Origin: Christiangramia aestuarii
GTDB lineage: Bacteria; Bacteroidota; Bacteroidia; Flavobacteriales; Flavobacteriaceae
DNA length: 64,000 nt
NCBI RefSeq assembly: GCF_009735585.1
Contig: NZ_VJVW01000003.1
Span: 248,001-312,000 of the forward strand
Direction: 5' to 3'
Shown: in pieces, positions 26,246 through 35,752 of the stretch
How the letters are laid out: the number at the start of each line of letters is the position of its first letter
How positions within the stretch are numbered: the first letter of the stretch is position 1
Notes under the pieces: generated by a model
Databases searched by the model: none
Told to the model about the DNA's origin: nothing
The model's input: only the letters and a program-made list of their open reading frames with translations
Made by a program: the position numbers and the translations under genes

Positions 26246-27532
26246 TTAGGATTCAGATCTATTTGCCAGAAAATCCCGAAGATCGTCCCCAGACGGTGCC
26301 TCGAACAATTTGAGATCGAAATAGGGGATAGCCGCGATCAAATGATCAAAAATATCTGCTGAAATATACTCATAATTTTCCCAGCGTTTGTCTTTACTGA
26401 AGCAAAGTATTTCCAGTGGAATTCCATTAGGCGTCGGCGCCAAATGCCTTACGATAAGGTACATTTCCTTATGTACAGCTGAATGTTCCCTGAGGTAGGA
26501 ATCGGCATATTTTCTGAAGACTCCCAGGTTAGTCTGGTTTCGCCCATTTATAAGCAGAGTCTTGTCCACATTATTACTTTCGTTGAACTTATCGATCTCT
26601 GCCTGGCGATTTTCCAGGTAAGGAGCGATTAGTTTGATCTTTTTAAATTTCTCAAGGTCCTCGTGTGTGAGGAACTTTACCGAATTCTGTTTGATCATTA
26701 CCGACCTTTTGATCCTTCTACCGGGCGATTCCTGCATTCCCCTCCAGTTCTGGAAGGAGTCTGAAATAAGGCTGTAAGTAGGGATGGTGGTATAAGTGTT
26801 ATCCCAGTTCTGAACCCTTACCGTGGCCAGGTTGATCTCGGTCACCGTTCCATCTGCTCCGTAGGTTTCAAAAGTGATCCAGTCACCAATTCTTACAATA
26901 TCGTTTACCGAAACCTGTATGGAAGCTACCAATCCCAGGATCGTATCCTTGAATATCAAAAGGATCACGGCCGACGCGGCACCAAGGGAAATGGCAAAAC
27001 CTACTACAGATTTATCGGTTAGTTCAGAAAAGATGAACATAAGACCAATGATCCAGATAAAGATCATGATGATCTGGCTGAAACTCTCCAGGGGCTTATC
27101 ATTGAACTCCTCCCTGGTTTTCAGATAATTTCTTGTAGATCTTAGCATACTTCTACATATCCAAACAATAAGGATGATGATGTAGATGTCTACCAGTTTA
27201 TAGAATATATCCAGTACCTGGCTGAATTCAGCAAAAATGAGTGGAAAGATCTTATAAATTACCAGCAGCGGGATAAATCTACCCACGTATCGCGGGAAAT
27301 TACTCTTGATAAGAAAGTCATCAAAAGTTGTTTTCGTCTTATTGGTAAAGAGCTTAAAGGTCTCAATGATGAAGTGCTTGATCAGGTAGTTAATACCTAA
27401 TACAATGAGGGTTAGCACCACCAGGTTGATCAAAAGGTTCAGGTATTGCGCGAACACGGCGTTCATGCCGTGAGCAATAAAAAACTCTTCGAAAAAACAG
27501 ATGAGATCTACAAGTCCTTCTTCCAGGTTCAT
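26246..27532 (-). CDS. MscS-type channel, YbdG-like (large)
   Basis: A 428-residue MscS homologue with about five TM segments (LNLLINLVVLTLIVLGINYL, RFIPLLVIYKIFPLIFAEF, YIIILIVWICRSML, QIIMIFIWIIGLMFIFSE, and pore-lining VGFAISLGAASAVILLIFKD). The soluble domain has VSVNDIVRIGDWITFETYGADG and a C-terminal alpha/beta region. Length and topology resemble E. coli YbdG. It starts 3 bases after the DUF3817 stop and is followed by the EEP gene after 12 bases, so operon membership is likely. Confidence 0.9.
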   Translation of the reverse strand: MNLEEGLVDLICFFEEFFIAHGMNAVFAQYLNLLINLVVLTLIVLGINYLIKHFIIETFKLFTNKTKTTFDDFLIKSNFPRYVGRFIPLLVIYKIFPLIFAEFSQVLDIFYKLVDIYIIILIVWICRSMLRSTRNYLKTREEFNDKPLESFSQIIMIFIWIIGLMFIFSELTDKSVVGFAISLGAASAVILLIFKDTILGLVASIQVSVNDIVRIGDWITFETYGADGTVTEINLATVRVQNWDNTYTTIPTYSLISDSFQNWRGMQESPGRRIKRSVMIKQNSVKFLTHEDLEKFKKIKLIAPYLENRQAEIDKFNESNNVDKTLLINGRNQTNLGVFRKYADSYLREHSAVHKEMYLIVRHLAPTPNGIPLEILCFSKDKRWENYEYISADIFDHLIAAIPYFDLKLFEAPSGDDLRDFLANRSES

Positions 27533-27535
27533 AGA

Positions 27536-27820
27536 CTAAAGATATTTCTTTTCAACATAAAAAGGACCGAAAGGCAGTACAGAGCAGCCCAGGATGATCC
27601 CTATTTGAGTGAGACTCCAGTTCATTGGTTTGATAAGAAGCAAACCGCCAAGTACATAGGCAATGAACAATACCCCGTGGGCCATTCCTACCTGCTGTAC
27701 CATTTGCGGCATTTCAAAAATATACTTCAACGGCATGGCGATAAAAAGCAACAATAAGAAGGAAATGCCTTCCAGGATGCTTACCCATTTGAATATTCTT
27801 AGTTGTTTTTCCAGGGACAT
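27536..27820 (-). CDS. DUF3817 small membrane protein
   Basis: A 94-residue protein with three TM helices. The conserved pattern FKWVSILEGISFLLLLFIAM, PLKY, VGMAHGVLFIAY, and a C-terminal GCSVLPFGPFYVEKKYL matches DUF3817. Molecular function is unknown. It leads the group of two MscS channels and the EEP hydrolase (3-base gap to the next gene), suggesting a membrane-stress context. Confidence 0.88.
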   Translation of the reverse strand: MSLEKQLRIFKWVSILEGISFLLLLFIAMPLKYIFEMPQMVQQVGMAHGVLFIAYVLGGLLLIKPMNWSLTQIGIILGCSVLPFGPFYVEKKYL

Positions 27821-27968
27821 ATGAAAAAATTTTAAACACTGCCAAAGATAATTGATTAGTTAGACATAATAGCATTAAGAAGTCAAATGAAGCTTTAGGA
27901 GGTTTTTAATAGTATTGCGGGCTTCCCAGAAATTCAATTTTATTAATTTGCGGGCGTAAACATAAATT

Positions 27969-29015
27969 ATGAGTTCTAAAAGAGTATTGGTTACCGGTGG
28001 GTTGGGTTTTATTGGCTCACATACGGTAGTCGCCCTTCAGCAGGAAGGATTTGAAGTTGTGATCATAGATAACCTATCCAATTCGTCTATAGATGTCCTT
28101 GGAGGGATTACCAAGATCACCGGAAAAACCCCGGAATATGAAAATATAGACCTTAGAGATAAGAATGCCGTTAAGGATTTTTTCGAGGAATACCAGGATA
28201 TTGAAGATGTGATACATTTTGCAGCTTCTAAAGCAGTAGGTGAAAGTGTTACCAACCCTTTGCTTTATTATGAGAATAACATTTCCAGCCTTGTTTATCT
28301 ATTACACGAACTGAATAAAAGGCCTGGTTCAAATTTCATTTTCAGTTCCTCATGTACGGTCTACGGGCAGGCAGATGAATTGCCTATTACCGAGAACGCC
28401 CCGGTTAAAAAAGCCGAATCACCCTATGGGAACACCAAGCAAATAGGGGAAGAGATTATTTTTGATACCTGCAAGACCAACCAGGAGTTCAAAGCGATTG
28501 CTTTAAGGTATTTTAATCCGATAGGGGCGCATCCAACCGCCGAGATCGGTGAATTACCAATAGGGACTCCACAGAATCTTATTCCATATATTACCCAGAC
28601 GGCCATCGGGAAACGGGATGAACTGTCTGTATTTGGAGATGATTATCCTACCCAGGATGGCACAGCCATTCGGGATTATATACATGTGATGGATCTGGCG
28701 GAAGCACACGTAAAAGCTCTTCAGAGACTTTTAGCTGAAAAGGAGAAAGCTAATTTTGAGGTCTTCAATCTTGGTACTGGCACAGGGAATTCTGTGCTCG
28801 AGGTTATCAGGTCTTTTGAAAAAGTTTCAGAACAAGAGCTACCCTATAAGATCGTAGGCAGAAGAGAAGGAGATATCACGGCTGCTTATGCAGATACAAC
28901 CAAGGCCAATGATGAATTAGGCTGGAAGGCTGAACGTTCCCTTGATGATGCCTTGGCCAGTGCATGGAAATGGCAGAAGATCGTTAAGAAGAAAGAAGAA
29001 GAGGAGGAGAATTAG
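27969..29015 (+). CDS. galE: UDP-glucose 4-epimerase
   Basis: Extended SDR of 348 residues that interconverts UDP-glucose and UDP-galactose. Seen are TGGLGFIGSH with the G-x-x-G-x-x-G NAD site, HFAASKAVGES, the catalytic YGNTK (Y-x-x-x-K) in ESPYGNTKQIGEE, RYFNPIGAH, and RDYIHVMDLAEAH. The C-terminus is lysine/glutamate-rich (KKKEEEEEN). It ends with a terminator that may also end the opposing small gene. UDP-GlcNAc specificity cannot be excluded. Confidence 0.93.
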   Translation: MSSKRVLVTGGLGFIGSHTVVALQQEGFEVVIIDNLSNSSIDVLGGITKITGKTPEYENIDLRDKNAVKDFFEEYQDIEDVIHFAASKAVGESVTNPLLYYENNISSLVYLLHELNKRPGSNFIFSSSCTVYGQADELPITENAPVKKAESPYGNTKQIGEEIIFDTCKTNQEFKAIALRYFNPIGAHPTAEIGELPIGTPQNLIPYITQTAIGKRDELSVFGDDYPTQDGTAIRDYIHVMDLAEAHVKALQRLLAEKEKANFEVFNLGTGTGNSVLEVIRSFEKVSEQELPYKIVGRREGDITAAYADTTKANDELGWKAERSLDDALASAWKWQKIVKKKEEEEEN

Positions 29016-29037
29016 AAATTTTAATAGATATAAATAA

Positions 29038-29067
29038 AAAAAGGCCGGCTAAATTGCCGGCCTTTTT
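29038..29067 (+). terminator. Bidirectional terminator galE / small membrane gene
   Basis: GGCCGGC/GCCGGCC stem extended by A5/T5 on each side, 6-base loop. It is positioned 23 bases after galE and 15 bases after the stop of the opposing 52-residue gene, and is symmetric enough to serve both. Confidence 0.9.
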
Positions 29068-29081
29068 GATTTTTGGAAATC

Positions 29082-29240
29082 TTATCTGGTTCCGTTTACG
29101 AGGAACGCATGAATTACCCCGGGTATCCATCCCAAAGCCGTTAAAAGAAGGCTTATCAAGAAGGTTACTCCTAGACCATGTTTTAGAAAAACAGCCAGTG
29201 GAGGCAAAAGAATGTTTAAAATAATTGTTAGTAAAGACAT
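29082..29240 (-). CDS. YqaE/Pmp3 family small membrane protein
   Basis: A 52-residue, two-helix hydrophobic protein read from ATG at 29240. The first helix starts MSLLTIILNILLPPLAVFLK, then a short HGLG turn, then a second helix ending LGWIPGVIHAFLV. LPPLAVF and LGWIPGVIHA are the diagnostic segments of the Pmp3/YqaE family, linked to salt and membrane-potential stress. Length fits the family. It is monocistronic and shares the terminator with galE. Confidence 0.9.
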   Translation of the reverse strand: MSLLTIILNILLPPLAVFLKHGLGVTFLISLLLTALGWIPGVIHAFLVNGTR

Positions 29241-29377
29241 AACTTGAATTTTATTGGTTTTCTGGTTTAAAATTGAAAGAATATATGGTTTTCTTCCTTA
29301 GATAATACCAAGATATCCTATAGGCAAGCTATAACCTTAGGTCTTATGAAAAGTTTAGATTAATTATAAGGAATGTC

Positions 29378-29995
29378 TTAAACCATTTCGAATATTACCA
29401 GCGCATATAAATAGAACCTGGCGTACCTTAATAGTCCAAAGATAAGGTAGCTGGAAAACGGGAATTTGATGATCCCCGCAGCGATACTCGTCATGGCAAA
29501 AGGAATGGGTAATAGAGCTCCAACTATAATCAGGAAGCCACCCCATTTTCTGGTGTTTTTGATGTGTTTGGCCATTTTTAGTTCCATAGCCTCGTGTACC
29601 GACGGGATCTTGGTGATACCTACGCCTATAAAATATGAAACGATTCCGCCTAAATAAGAAGCCGTAGCAAGTAGAGTAAGATAAAGGATGGGGCTTACCG
29701 ATTTTCCCGCCCAGGCTATGAAAAGTTCAGGCGGCACCAATCCTAAAAGCGATTCAGAAAGAAAGAAGATCGAAAGCACTTCAAAAGGGGCATAGGTCTC
29801 CGTTACCGTGACCAGCATATCTTCAATATCCAGAAGATAATGGTCTATGGCCCAAAGCGCGCCCACAAACAATACAATAGGCAATACTGCTTTTTTTAAG
29901 CTATTCCATACAAAGGAATAAAAGCCTGTATAGCTGTAATATTGATGTAACAGGCGTATTCGCGACTTCTTTTTAGATTTCGCTTTTTCTTTCAT
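29378..29995 (-). CDS. VTT/YqaA-type membrane protein
   Basis: A 205-residue membrane protein with a basic N-terminus (MKEKAKSKKKSRIRL) and about five hydrophobic segments. The core (FLSESLLGLVPPELFIAWAG, ATASYLGGIVSYFIGVGI, WGGFLIIVGALLPIPFAMTS) contains the two half-helices of the VTT/DedA superfamily, with the E/P-rich motif followed by a G-rich loop. Members act in lipid or small-molecule flux across the inner membrane; the role of this subgroup is unknown. It is monocistronic. Confidence 0.82.
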   Translation of the reverse strand: MKEKAKSKKKSRIRLLHQYYSYTGFYSFVWNSLKKAVLPIVLFVGALWAIDHYLLDIEDMLVTVTETYAPFEVLSIFFLSESLLGLVPPELFIAWAGKSVSPILYLTLLATASYLGGIVSYFIGVGITKIPSVHEAMELKMAKHIKNTRKWGGFLIIVGALLPIPFAMTSIAAGIIKFPFSSYLIFGLLRYARFYLYALVIFEMV

Positions 29996-30070
29996 TAATG
30001 TCTTTTCTTTTGTAGCAATTTAGACAGCCTTTCGGCTTGTAGAGTAGGGAAATAGCGAAATTAGCTGTCT

Positions 30071-30463
30071 CTAGTAATCTTCCCCGGCATGCTCTTTCAG
30101 GGCCTTCACATACTCGCGAAGCTCTATCTCGTTCACTTTGTTATCGTGTTCAGCCATAAGAGAAAGCATATATTCCAGGCTTTCCTGACCGGTGATCTCT
30201 TCGCCTTCCTCCATTTCTGGAGCTTCTTCTCCTTCTTCCAGTTCTACCGGCTCATCGTCTGGGATCGCAATAAGGAAATCCTCATTCTCAGCGATATGCT
30301 CATAGGTTAGACGAGTTACCTTGGCAAGCAAAGGAATGTTTTCCTCTACCACAAACTTTCTCAACTCCTTGAGATCTTCAACAATGGTGTTTGTGATAAT
30401 TCCATTACGCATAAGGTCTCTCTGAATCTTATTGAGTAATTTCTGTGCTTTAATATTTTCCAA
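30071..30463 (-). CDS. Conserved hypothetical acidic protein
   Basis: A 130-residue cytoplasmic protein. Residues 1-65 are mainly helical (KAQKLLNKIQRDLMRNGIIT, LRKFVVEENIPLLAKVTRLT). Residues about 68-90 are an acidic low-complexity linker with runs of E, and the rest is helical. No cofactor or catalytic motif is seen. It looks flavobacterium-specific. The linker suggests a protein-protein adaptor, but this is speculation. It is monocistronic. Confidence 0.75.
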   Translation of the reverse strand: MENIKAQKLLNKIQRDLMRNGIITNTIVEDLKELRKFVVEENIPLLAKVTRLTYEHIAENEDFLIAIPDDEPVELEEGEEAPEMEEGEEITGQESLEYMLSLMAEHDNKVNEIELREYVKALKEHAGEDY

Positions 30464-30679
30464 GGTGTAACTATTATAAGGTTAGTATTGACTTACTGAA
30501 AATTCGATCCCAACAGGCAGATCATTTCAGTTGGCAAAGTTAGTTTTTTTAGGATTTTATAAAAGTCTTTTATCAGGTTTTATCAAGTATTTAACCTTTA
30601 AAATTAACAGAATCTTAGAGCTTTTAATTTCAGGAGGATAAGCCTCTTTAGTAGATTTAAAATTCAAAAAAATATAACG

Positions 30680-31390
30680 ATGAGTGATAAAAATAAAATA
30701 GCTCTGGTAACCGGAGGAAGTAAAGGTATAGGTTATGGTGTGGCGAAAAGCCTGCTCCAGATGGGGTACAAAGTTGCCGTGACCAGCAGGTCTCAGGCCG
30801 CTGCAGATAAAGCCGCAGATAAACTTGGTGATTTTGGCGAGATCATAGGTCTTGAAGCCGATGTTAGAAGTTTTGACAGTCAGAAAAGAGCGGTTCAGAA
30901 ATTACTGGATAAATGGGGCCAGCTTGACGTTTTGGTCGCTAACGCCGGGATAGGAAACTTTGGATCTGTGGAAGACCTTACGGTAGAACAATGGAAAGAT
31001 ACCATAGACACTAACCTTAATGGGGTATTTTTCAGCATTAAAGCCTGCGTGGAAGCCCTTAAAAAATCAAAGGGATATATCATCACCATTTCAAGTCTCG
31101 CCGGAACCAATTTCTTTGCCGGTGGAGCTGCCTATAATGCAAGTAAATTTGGAGTAACTGGATTTACCCAGGCGGTTATGCTCGATTTAAGAGATAAAGG
31201 AGTGAAGGTGAGTACGATCATGCCTGGATCTGTAGCGACCTATTTTAATGATAATGAACCTTCAGAAGAAGATGCCTGGAAGATCCAGATAGAAGATATT
31301 GGAGAATTGGTAGGGGACCTGCTTAAAATGAATCCCCGAACCTTGCCTAGTAAAATAGAGGTTAGGCCTTCACAGCCACCAAAGAAGTAA
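30680..31390 (+). CDS. SDR family oxidoreductase
   Basis: Classical short-chain dehydrogenase of 236 residues. TGGSKGIGYGV is the coenzyme site (TGxxxGxG), NAGIGNFG is the NAG motif, and catalytic Ser-Tyr-Lys appear in ITISSLAGTN and AYNASKFG. Start context KNKIALVTGG fits FabG-like or 3-oxoacyl-type reductases but no fatty acid genes adjoin it. It is followed by a terminator, and a second SDR gene of different sequence lies 177 bases downstream. Confidence 0.92.
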   Translation: MSDKNKIALVTGGSKGIGYGVAKSLLQMGYKVAVTSRSQAAADKAADKLGDFGEIIGLEADVRSFDSQKRAVQKLLDKWGQLDVLVANAGIGNFGSVEDLTVEQWKDTIDTNLNGVFFSIKACVEALKKSKGYIITISSLAGTNFFAGGAAYNASKFGVTGFTQAVMLDLRDKGVKVSTIMPGSVATYFNDNEPSEEDAWKIQIEDIGELVGDLLKMNPRTLPSKIEVRPSQPPKK

Positions 31391-31411
31391 AAAATTAAGA
31401 TGAATTTTAAG

Positions 31412-31434
31412 AGCCGGGCCCGCAAGGTCCGGCT
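31412..31434 (+). terminator. Terminator after the first SDR gene
   Basis: AGCCGGGCC/GGTCCGGCT stem with one G-T pair, loop CGCAA, then a T6 run. Located 21 bases after the stop. Confidence 0.8.
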
Positions 31435-31567
31435 TTTTTATGAACAAGAATTAAAAACCTTAACACTATCCCATAGAGCAGGTTAAATCGAGCATAAAGC
31501 CGCTAATTTGGTCAGTTTTCAGATGTAATTGCAGTAATTTAGTATCAAACCAAAAATAAAAATTGAA

Positions 31568-32317
31568 ATGAGTTTGAAAGGAAAAACTGTGATTATTACC
31601 GGTGCTTCAAGTGGAATTGGAGAAGCTACCGCACTTAAATTAGCGAAAGAAGGAATCAATGTGGTTTTAACCGCTCGTAGTGAAGATAAATTGAAAAAAC
31701 TTCAGGAGAAGATAGAAAAGGAAAACGGAGGTAAAGCACTTGTAGTGCCGGCCGATGTCACCAAGAAAGACGAACTTAAGAATGTTGTAGATAAAACAAA
31801 GGAGAAATTTGGAAGCATTGACGGTATCGTGAATAACGCCGGATTAATGCCATTGTCTTATGTAAAGAATCTGCATACCGACGAATGGGATAAAATGGTA
31901 GATGTGAACATTAAAGGGGTGCTGAATGGAGTTTCTGCCGTGCTACCAACTATGATGGAGCAAAAGAGCGGTAATATCATCAATATCTCTTCCAGTGCAG
32001 GGAGAAAGATTTATCCCGGTGGTGCCGTGTATTGCGCAACCAAGGCCGCGGTGAAGATGTTCTCTGAAGGTCTAAGACAGGAACTGGCTCCAAAGTTCAA
32101 CATCAACGTAACTTCTATTGAGCCTGGTTTTGTTGACACTTCACTTACAGAGACCATTACCGATGAAGAAATTAAGGAAGGACTATTATCCAACTTCCAG
32201 GAAATGACTCCCCTTGAAGCTGAGGATATCGCTGAAGCAATTTTTTATGCTATGTCCCAGCCTAAAAGGGCGAACATCAATGATGTATATATTATGCCTA
32301 CAGAGCAGGAGCAATAG
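31568..32317 (+). CDS. SDR family oxidoreductase
   Basis: Classical SDR of 249 residues, distinct from its neighbour. It has TGASSGIGEAT, NNAGLMP, ISSSAGRKIYPGG and the active-site YCATKAA, with VTSIEPGFVDT after it. This style matches the YdfG/clavaldehyde dehydrogenase-like group that reduces short-chain aldehydes or 3-hydroxy acids with NADP. Substrate is not determinable. It is terminated by the hairpin at 32340. Confidence 0.92.
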   Translation: MSLKGKTVIITGASSGIGEATALKLAKEGINVVLTARSEDKLKKLQEKIEKENGGKALVVPADVTKKDELKNVVDKTKEKFGSIDGIVNNAGLMPLSYVKNLHTDEWDKMVDVNIKGVLNGVSAVLPTMMEQKSGNIINISSSAGRKIYPGGAVYCATKAAVKMFSEGLRQELAPKFNINVTSIEPGFVDTSLTETITDEEIKEGLLSNFQEMTPLEAEDIAEAIFYAMSQPKRANINDVYIMPTEQEQ

Positions 32318-32339
32318 AATTTCCAATCTTATAAAAAAA

Positions 32340-32358
32340 GCCCGGTCAATAACCGGGC
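32340..32358 (+). terminator. Terminator between SDR and MDR genes
   Basis: GCCCGGT/ACCGGGC stem with a 5-base loop, A7 before and T7 after. Convergent genes flank it on both sides, so it probably works in both directions. Confidence 0.9.
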
Positions 32359-32369
32359 TTTTTTTAGTA

Positions 32370-33359
32370 CTAAACCTTTACCAGCATTTTTCCCATATTC
32401 TTTCCATCAAAAAGGTCAATAAAAGCCTTTGGAGTCTTTTCGAATCCTTCTACAATGGTTTCATCATATTTTAGTTTTCCAGATTTGAGCCATTCAGCAA
32501 GTTGCGAAATCGCCTTTTGATAATCATCTACATGATCTCTTACCAAAAAACCCTGCATTAGTGCAGACTTTTTTATCAGAATACCTTCCGGCCTTGGCCC
32601 GGTTGGGGTTTCGGTAGAATTATATATCGAAATGGCTCCGCAATTAATGATTCTGGCATCTTTGTTAATATTCTGAAGCGTTGCATCAAGGATCTCCCCG
32701 CCAACATTATCAAAATAGACATCTACGCCATCAGGACATTTTTCGGAAATGGCTTGTTGCATGTTTTCAGTGGTTTTATAATTTATGCCTGTATCGAAAC
32801 CGAATTTTTCCTGGATATGTTCAATCTTCTCATCGCTGCCGGCAATACCAACTACCCGGCAGCCTTTGATCTTTCCTATTTGTCCCACTACACTTCCCAC
32901 AGCCCCGGCTGCACCTGAAACTAGTAAGGTTTCTCCTTCTTGAAGTTTCCCTATCTTTTCCAGGGCCAGGTAGGCGGTAAGCCCGGTAAGGCCTAAAATG
33001 CCAAGGTAAGCCGAAAGCGGGGCAAGGTTTTTATCGATCTTTCTAAGATTGTTCCCGGTGTGGGCCTGCTGTTTTTTCCAGGCTAGCATTCCCACTACGT
33101 GGTCTCCTTTGCTAAAATCTGGAAGATCTGAAGCCATGACTTCCGAAACCAGCATGGAGTCTATAGGTTTGCCGATTTTAAAAGGTTCTATATAAGATTC
33201 CTCATCACGCATACGTCCACGTAAATATGGATCTACCGATATGTATTTAGTTTTCAGGCTTAATTTGCCATCTTTTTCTTCCTCTATTTCCTGGATCTCA
33301 AAATCCTTTTCAGAAGGTTTGGCTTTTGGCCTATTCTTGAGTATGATCTGCTGGTTCAT
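32370..33359 (-). CDS. NADP-dependent MDR oxidoreductase (alkenal/one reductase type)
   Basis: Zinc-free medium-chain reductase of 329 residues. It resembles prostaglandin/leukotriene reductases: start IILKNRPKAKPSEKDFEI, YISVDPYLRGRMRDEESY, the NADP site SGAAGAVGSVVGQIG and YFDNVGGEILDA. These enzymes reduce alpha,beta-unsaturated aldehydes and ketones, likely detoxification. It is monocistronic with a 12-base gap to the shared terminator. Confidence 0.92.
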   Translation of the reverse strand: MNQQIILKNRPKAKPSEKDFEIQEIEEEKDGKLSLKTKYISVDPYLRGRMRDEESYIEPFKIGKPIDSMLVSEVMASDLPDFSKGDHVVGMLAWKKQQAHTGNNLRKIDKNLAPLSAYLGILGLTGLTAYLALEKIGKLQEGETLLVSGAAGAVGSVVGQIGKIKGCRVVGIAGSDEKIEHIQEKFGFDTGINYKTTENMQQAISEKCPDGVDVYFDNVGGEILDATLQNINKDARIINCGAISIYNSTETPTGPRPEGILIKKSALMQGFLVRDHVDDYQKAISQLAEWLKSGKLKYDETIVEGFEKTPKAFIDLFDGKNMGKMLVKV

Positions 33360-33508
33360 TTTTTGAATTTTTGATTTTTTAAATTAATCTGAAATCCAAA
33401 CAGGAACAAATATGCATTCACAAATTCTACTTAAAAATTGATATTTGAGCAGGCGCAGTGATTAATTGGCTTTAATAACTTAATTTCATGGTCTAAACCT
33501 AACCCGAC

Positions 33509-35752
33509 TTGACCAGCCGAATAAGTAAATATCGCCATGACTTTAGGAAATTCCTGAGGAGTACAGATTTCTCCAAGGCTATCGTACTTACTATCGCGAT
33601 CGTTATTCCTATTTCCATATTTTTCCAGTTGCAAATGCTCGAAATTGGTGTTAGCATTGCCATGGGATGTCTGCTCTCATCTCCCAGTGATGTGCCGGGT
33701 AGTTTCAAGCATAAAGTGCTGGGTATCCTGGCCGCCGCAATTTTAGGTTCTCTTTCTTACTGTATCGCAGGATATGCCGAACAGACAGTTTGGGCAACCA
33801 TTCCTATGCTTATTTTAAGCATGTTTGCAATTTCATATTTGTCGGTGTATGGCTTCCGGGCATCCCTGGTCACATTTTCTGGATTACTGGCCGTTGTGCT
33901 TAGTTTTGCAAATCTATCTTCTGACCTTGAGATCTGGCAAAAATCATTGCTAATCGCAGGTGGCGGCATCTGGTATTTATTAGTAAGTGTTCTCTGGTAC
34001 CTGCTGAAACCGGAACGGGCCACAGAGCAGCTCTTGGCCGAAACCATGGAGTTAACAGCAGATTATCTCAGGCTTCGCGCGAAATTGTTACAGTCAGATT
34101 CTGATATTGATGAAATTCAGAAGCAGCTCTTCCAGAGCCAGAATGAGCTGAATGAACATCATGAAAGTCTAAGGGAGCTATTGATCAGCTCGAGGAAATC
34201 TTCGGGCAGTTCTGGCTATGCCAGGAAACGACTTCTAATATTCATAGACCTGGTTGACCTGCTGGAGCTGGCCATGGCGAATCCAACAGATTATGAGCAG
34301 TTGAAGAAAGCGCTTAGGGACGATACCGATATCCTGAAAGTATATGGCCAATTCAACCTGTCCATGGCCAGGCAGTTAGAGAGCATAGGGCTGGTCATGC
34401 ATAAGAATAATGAACTGCCTGTGAATAAGATTCCGAAGCAGTTAGAAGAGCTGGAAGACCGGCTTCTGGAATTCCGGAACAATATAGATATTGGGGAAAG
34501 GAGAGAAGAGATGCTGCTTTTGAGGAACCTTTATGACTACCAGTCCAGGCAGGCCCAAAAGATCAATAATATCGACCGCATACTTCGCAATCTTGAAAAT
34601 AAAAGAAAGCTGTTCTACAAGGAAAAGGAGGTACGGGAATTCCTGACCCAACAGGAATATAGTTTTAAAACCCTGCTGGCAAATCTTAATTTTAAATCGG
34701 CTATATTCAGGCATTCCCTTAGACTGGCCATCGTAGTTCTCATAGGTTACTTAATTGGCAGTTATTTTTCAGTTCAAAATTCGTACTGGATACTTCTTAC
34801 CATAGTGGTGATCATGCGACCCAATTATGGCCTTACCAAACAGCGCACCAGGAAACGTATCATAGGGACCTTAATTGGAGGGGGCATTGCGGTGGGAATA
34901 GTCTTTATTACCCAGAACACGATGGTTTACGCCATTCTTGGTATCCTTTCGTTGACCCTGGCCTTTTCTCTTATCCAGAGGAATTATACCAATGCCGCGA
35001 TCTTTATAACTTTGAGTATCGTCTTTATTTATGCTTTACTTCAGCCAGATGTACTTAAGGTCATTCAGTTCAGGATTGTAGATACGCTTATTGGCGCTGG
35101 CTTAGCCGCATTTGGAAACCTGCTATTATGGCCTAAATGGGAATCCCAGGGCATTAATGGCATAATCGCAACATCCCTGAATTCTAATATGGATTATCTT
35201 GCGGCCATAGACGAATATTATCACAAAAAGGATAAGCTGCCCCTTTCCTATAAATTATCACGGAAGAGGGCCTTCCTGGATATGGGTGCTTTAAGCGGAG
35301 CCTTCCAGCGAATGACCCAGGAACCGAAATCTAAACAGAAGCAGCTGAGCCTGGTTTACGAGATCGTTGGCCTTAACCATACTTTCCTTTCTGCCCTGGC
35401 ATCGCTGGGAACTTATATACGAACACACCCTACGACCAGGGCTTCAGAAGATTTTGAAGCCTATACCGGGGCTATTACAGACAACCTGAAGAATGCAATT
35501 AATATCCTTCAGAATAAAGAGCTGGATGAGCAAAAGGAGGATAAAACCTTCAAAGCCGGCAAGTCTCTTCACGAAAAATTTGATAAACTTGCACAACAAA
35601 GGGACCGGGAGATCAAAGCGGGCAAGAAGCAGATCGAGGCATCAATGAGGTTAAAACTTCAGGAAGCCCACCTAGTTACCGGCCAGCTGGAATGGTTATA
35701 TGATATTTCTGGAAAACTTCAGGAAAATATCGGGAGGTTAGATAAGAACTAA
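33509..35752 (+). CDS. FUSC family membrane transporter (YccS-like)
   Basis: A 747-residue protein with two membrane blocks. The first block has about six helices in residues 20-170 (KAIVLTIAIVIPISIFFQLQ onward). A long, charged helical cytosolic region follows, and the second block at about 395-540 (SLRLAIVVLIGYLIGSYFSV, YWILLTIVVIMRPNYGLTKQ) contains the FUSC signature RxxGTLIGG as KRIIGTLIGGGIAV. FUSC proteins export organic acids or aromatic compounds. The only open start is TTG at 33509; a stop lies 3 codons upstream. The next gene begins directly after the stop. Confidence 0.88.
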   Translation: MTSRISKYRHDFRKFLRSTDFSKAIVLTIAIVIPISIFFQLQMLEIGVSIAMGCLLSSPSDVPGSFKHKVLGILAAAILGSLSYCIAGYAEQTVWATIPMLILSMFAISYLSVYGFRASLVTFSGLLAVVLSFANLSSDLEIWQKSLLIAGGGIWYLLVSVLWYLLKPERATEQLLAETMELTADYLRLRAKLLQSDSDIDEIQKQLFQSQNELNEHHESLRELLISSRKSSGSSGYARKRLLIFIDLVDLLELAMANPTDYEQLKKALRDDTDILKVYGQFNLSMARQLESIGLVMHKNNELPVNKIPKQLEELEDRLLEFRNNIDIGERREEMLLLRNLYDYQSRQAQKINNIDRILRNLENKRKLFYKEKEVREFLTQQEYSFKTLLANLNFKSAIFRHSLRLAIVVLIGYLIGSYFSVQNSYWILLTIVVIMRPNYGLTKQRTRKRIIGTLIGGGIAVGIVFITQNTMVYAILGILSLTLAFSLIQRNYTNAAIFITLSIVFIYALLQPDVLKVIQFRIVDTLIGAGLAAFGNLLLWPKWESQGINGIIATSLNSNMDYLAAIDEYYHKKDKLPLSYKLSRKRAFLDMGALSGAFQRMTQEPKSKQKQLSLVYEIVGLNHTFLSALASLGTYIRTHPTTRASEDFEAYTGAITDNLKNAINILQNKELDEQKEDKTFKAGKSLHEKFDKLAQQRDREIKAGKKQIEASMRLKLQEAHLVTGQLEWLYDISGKLQENIGRLDKN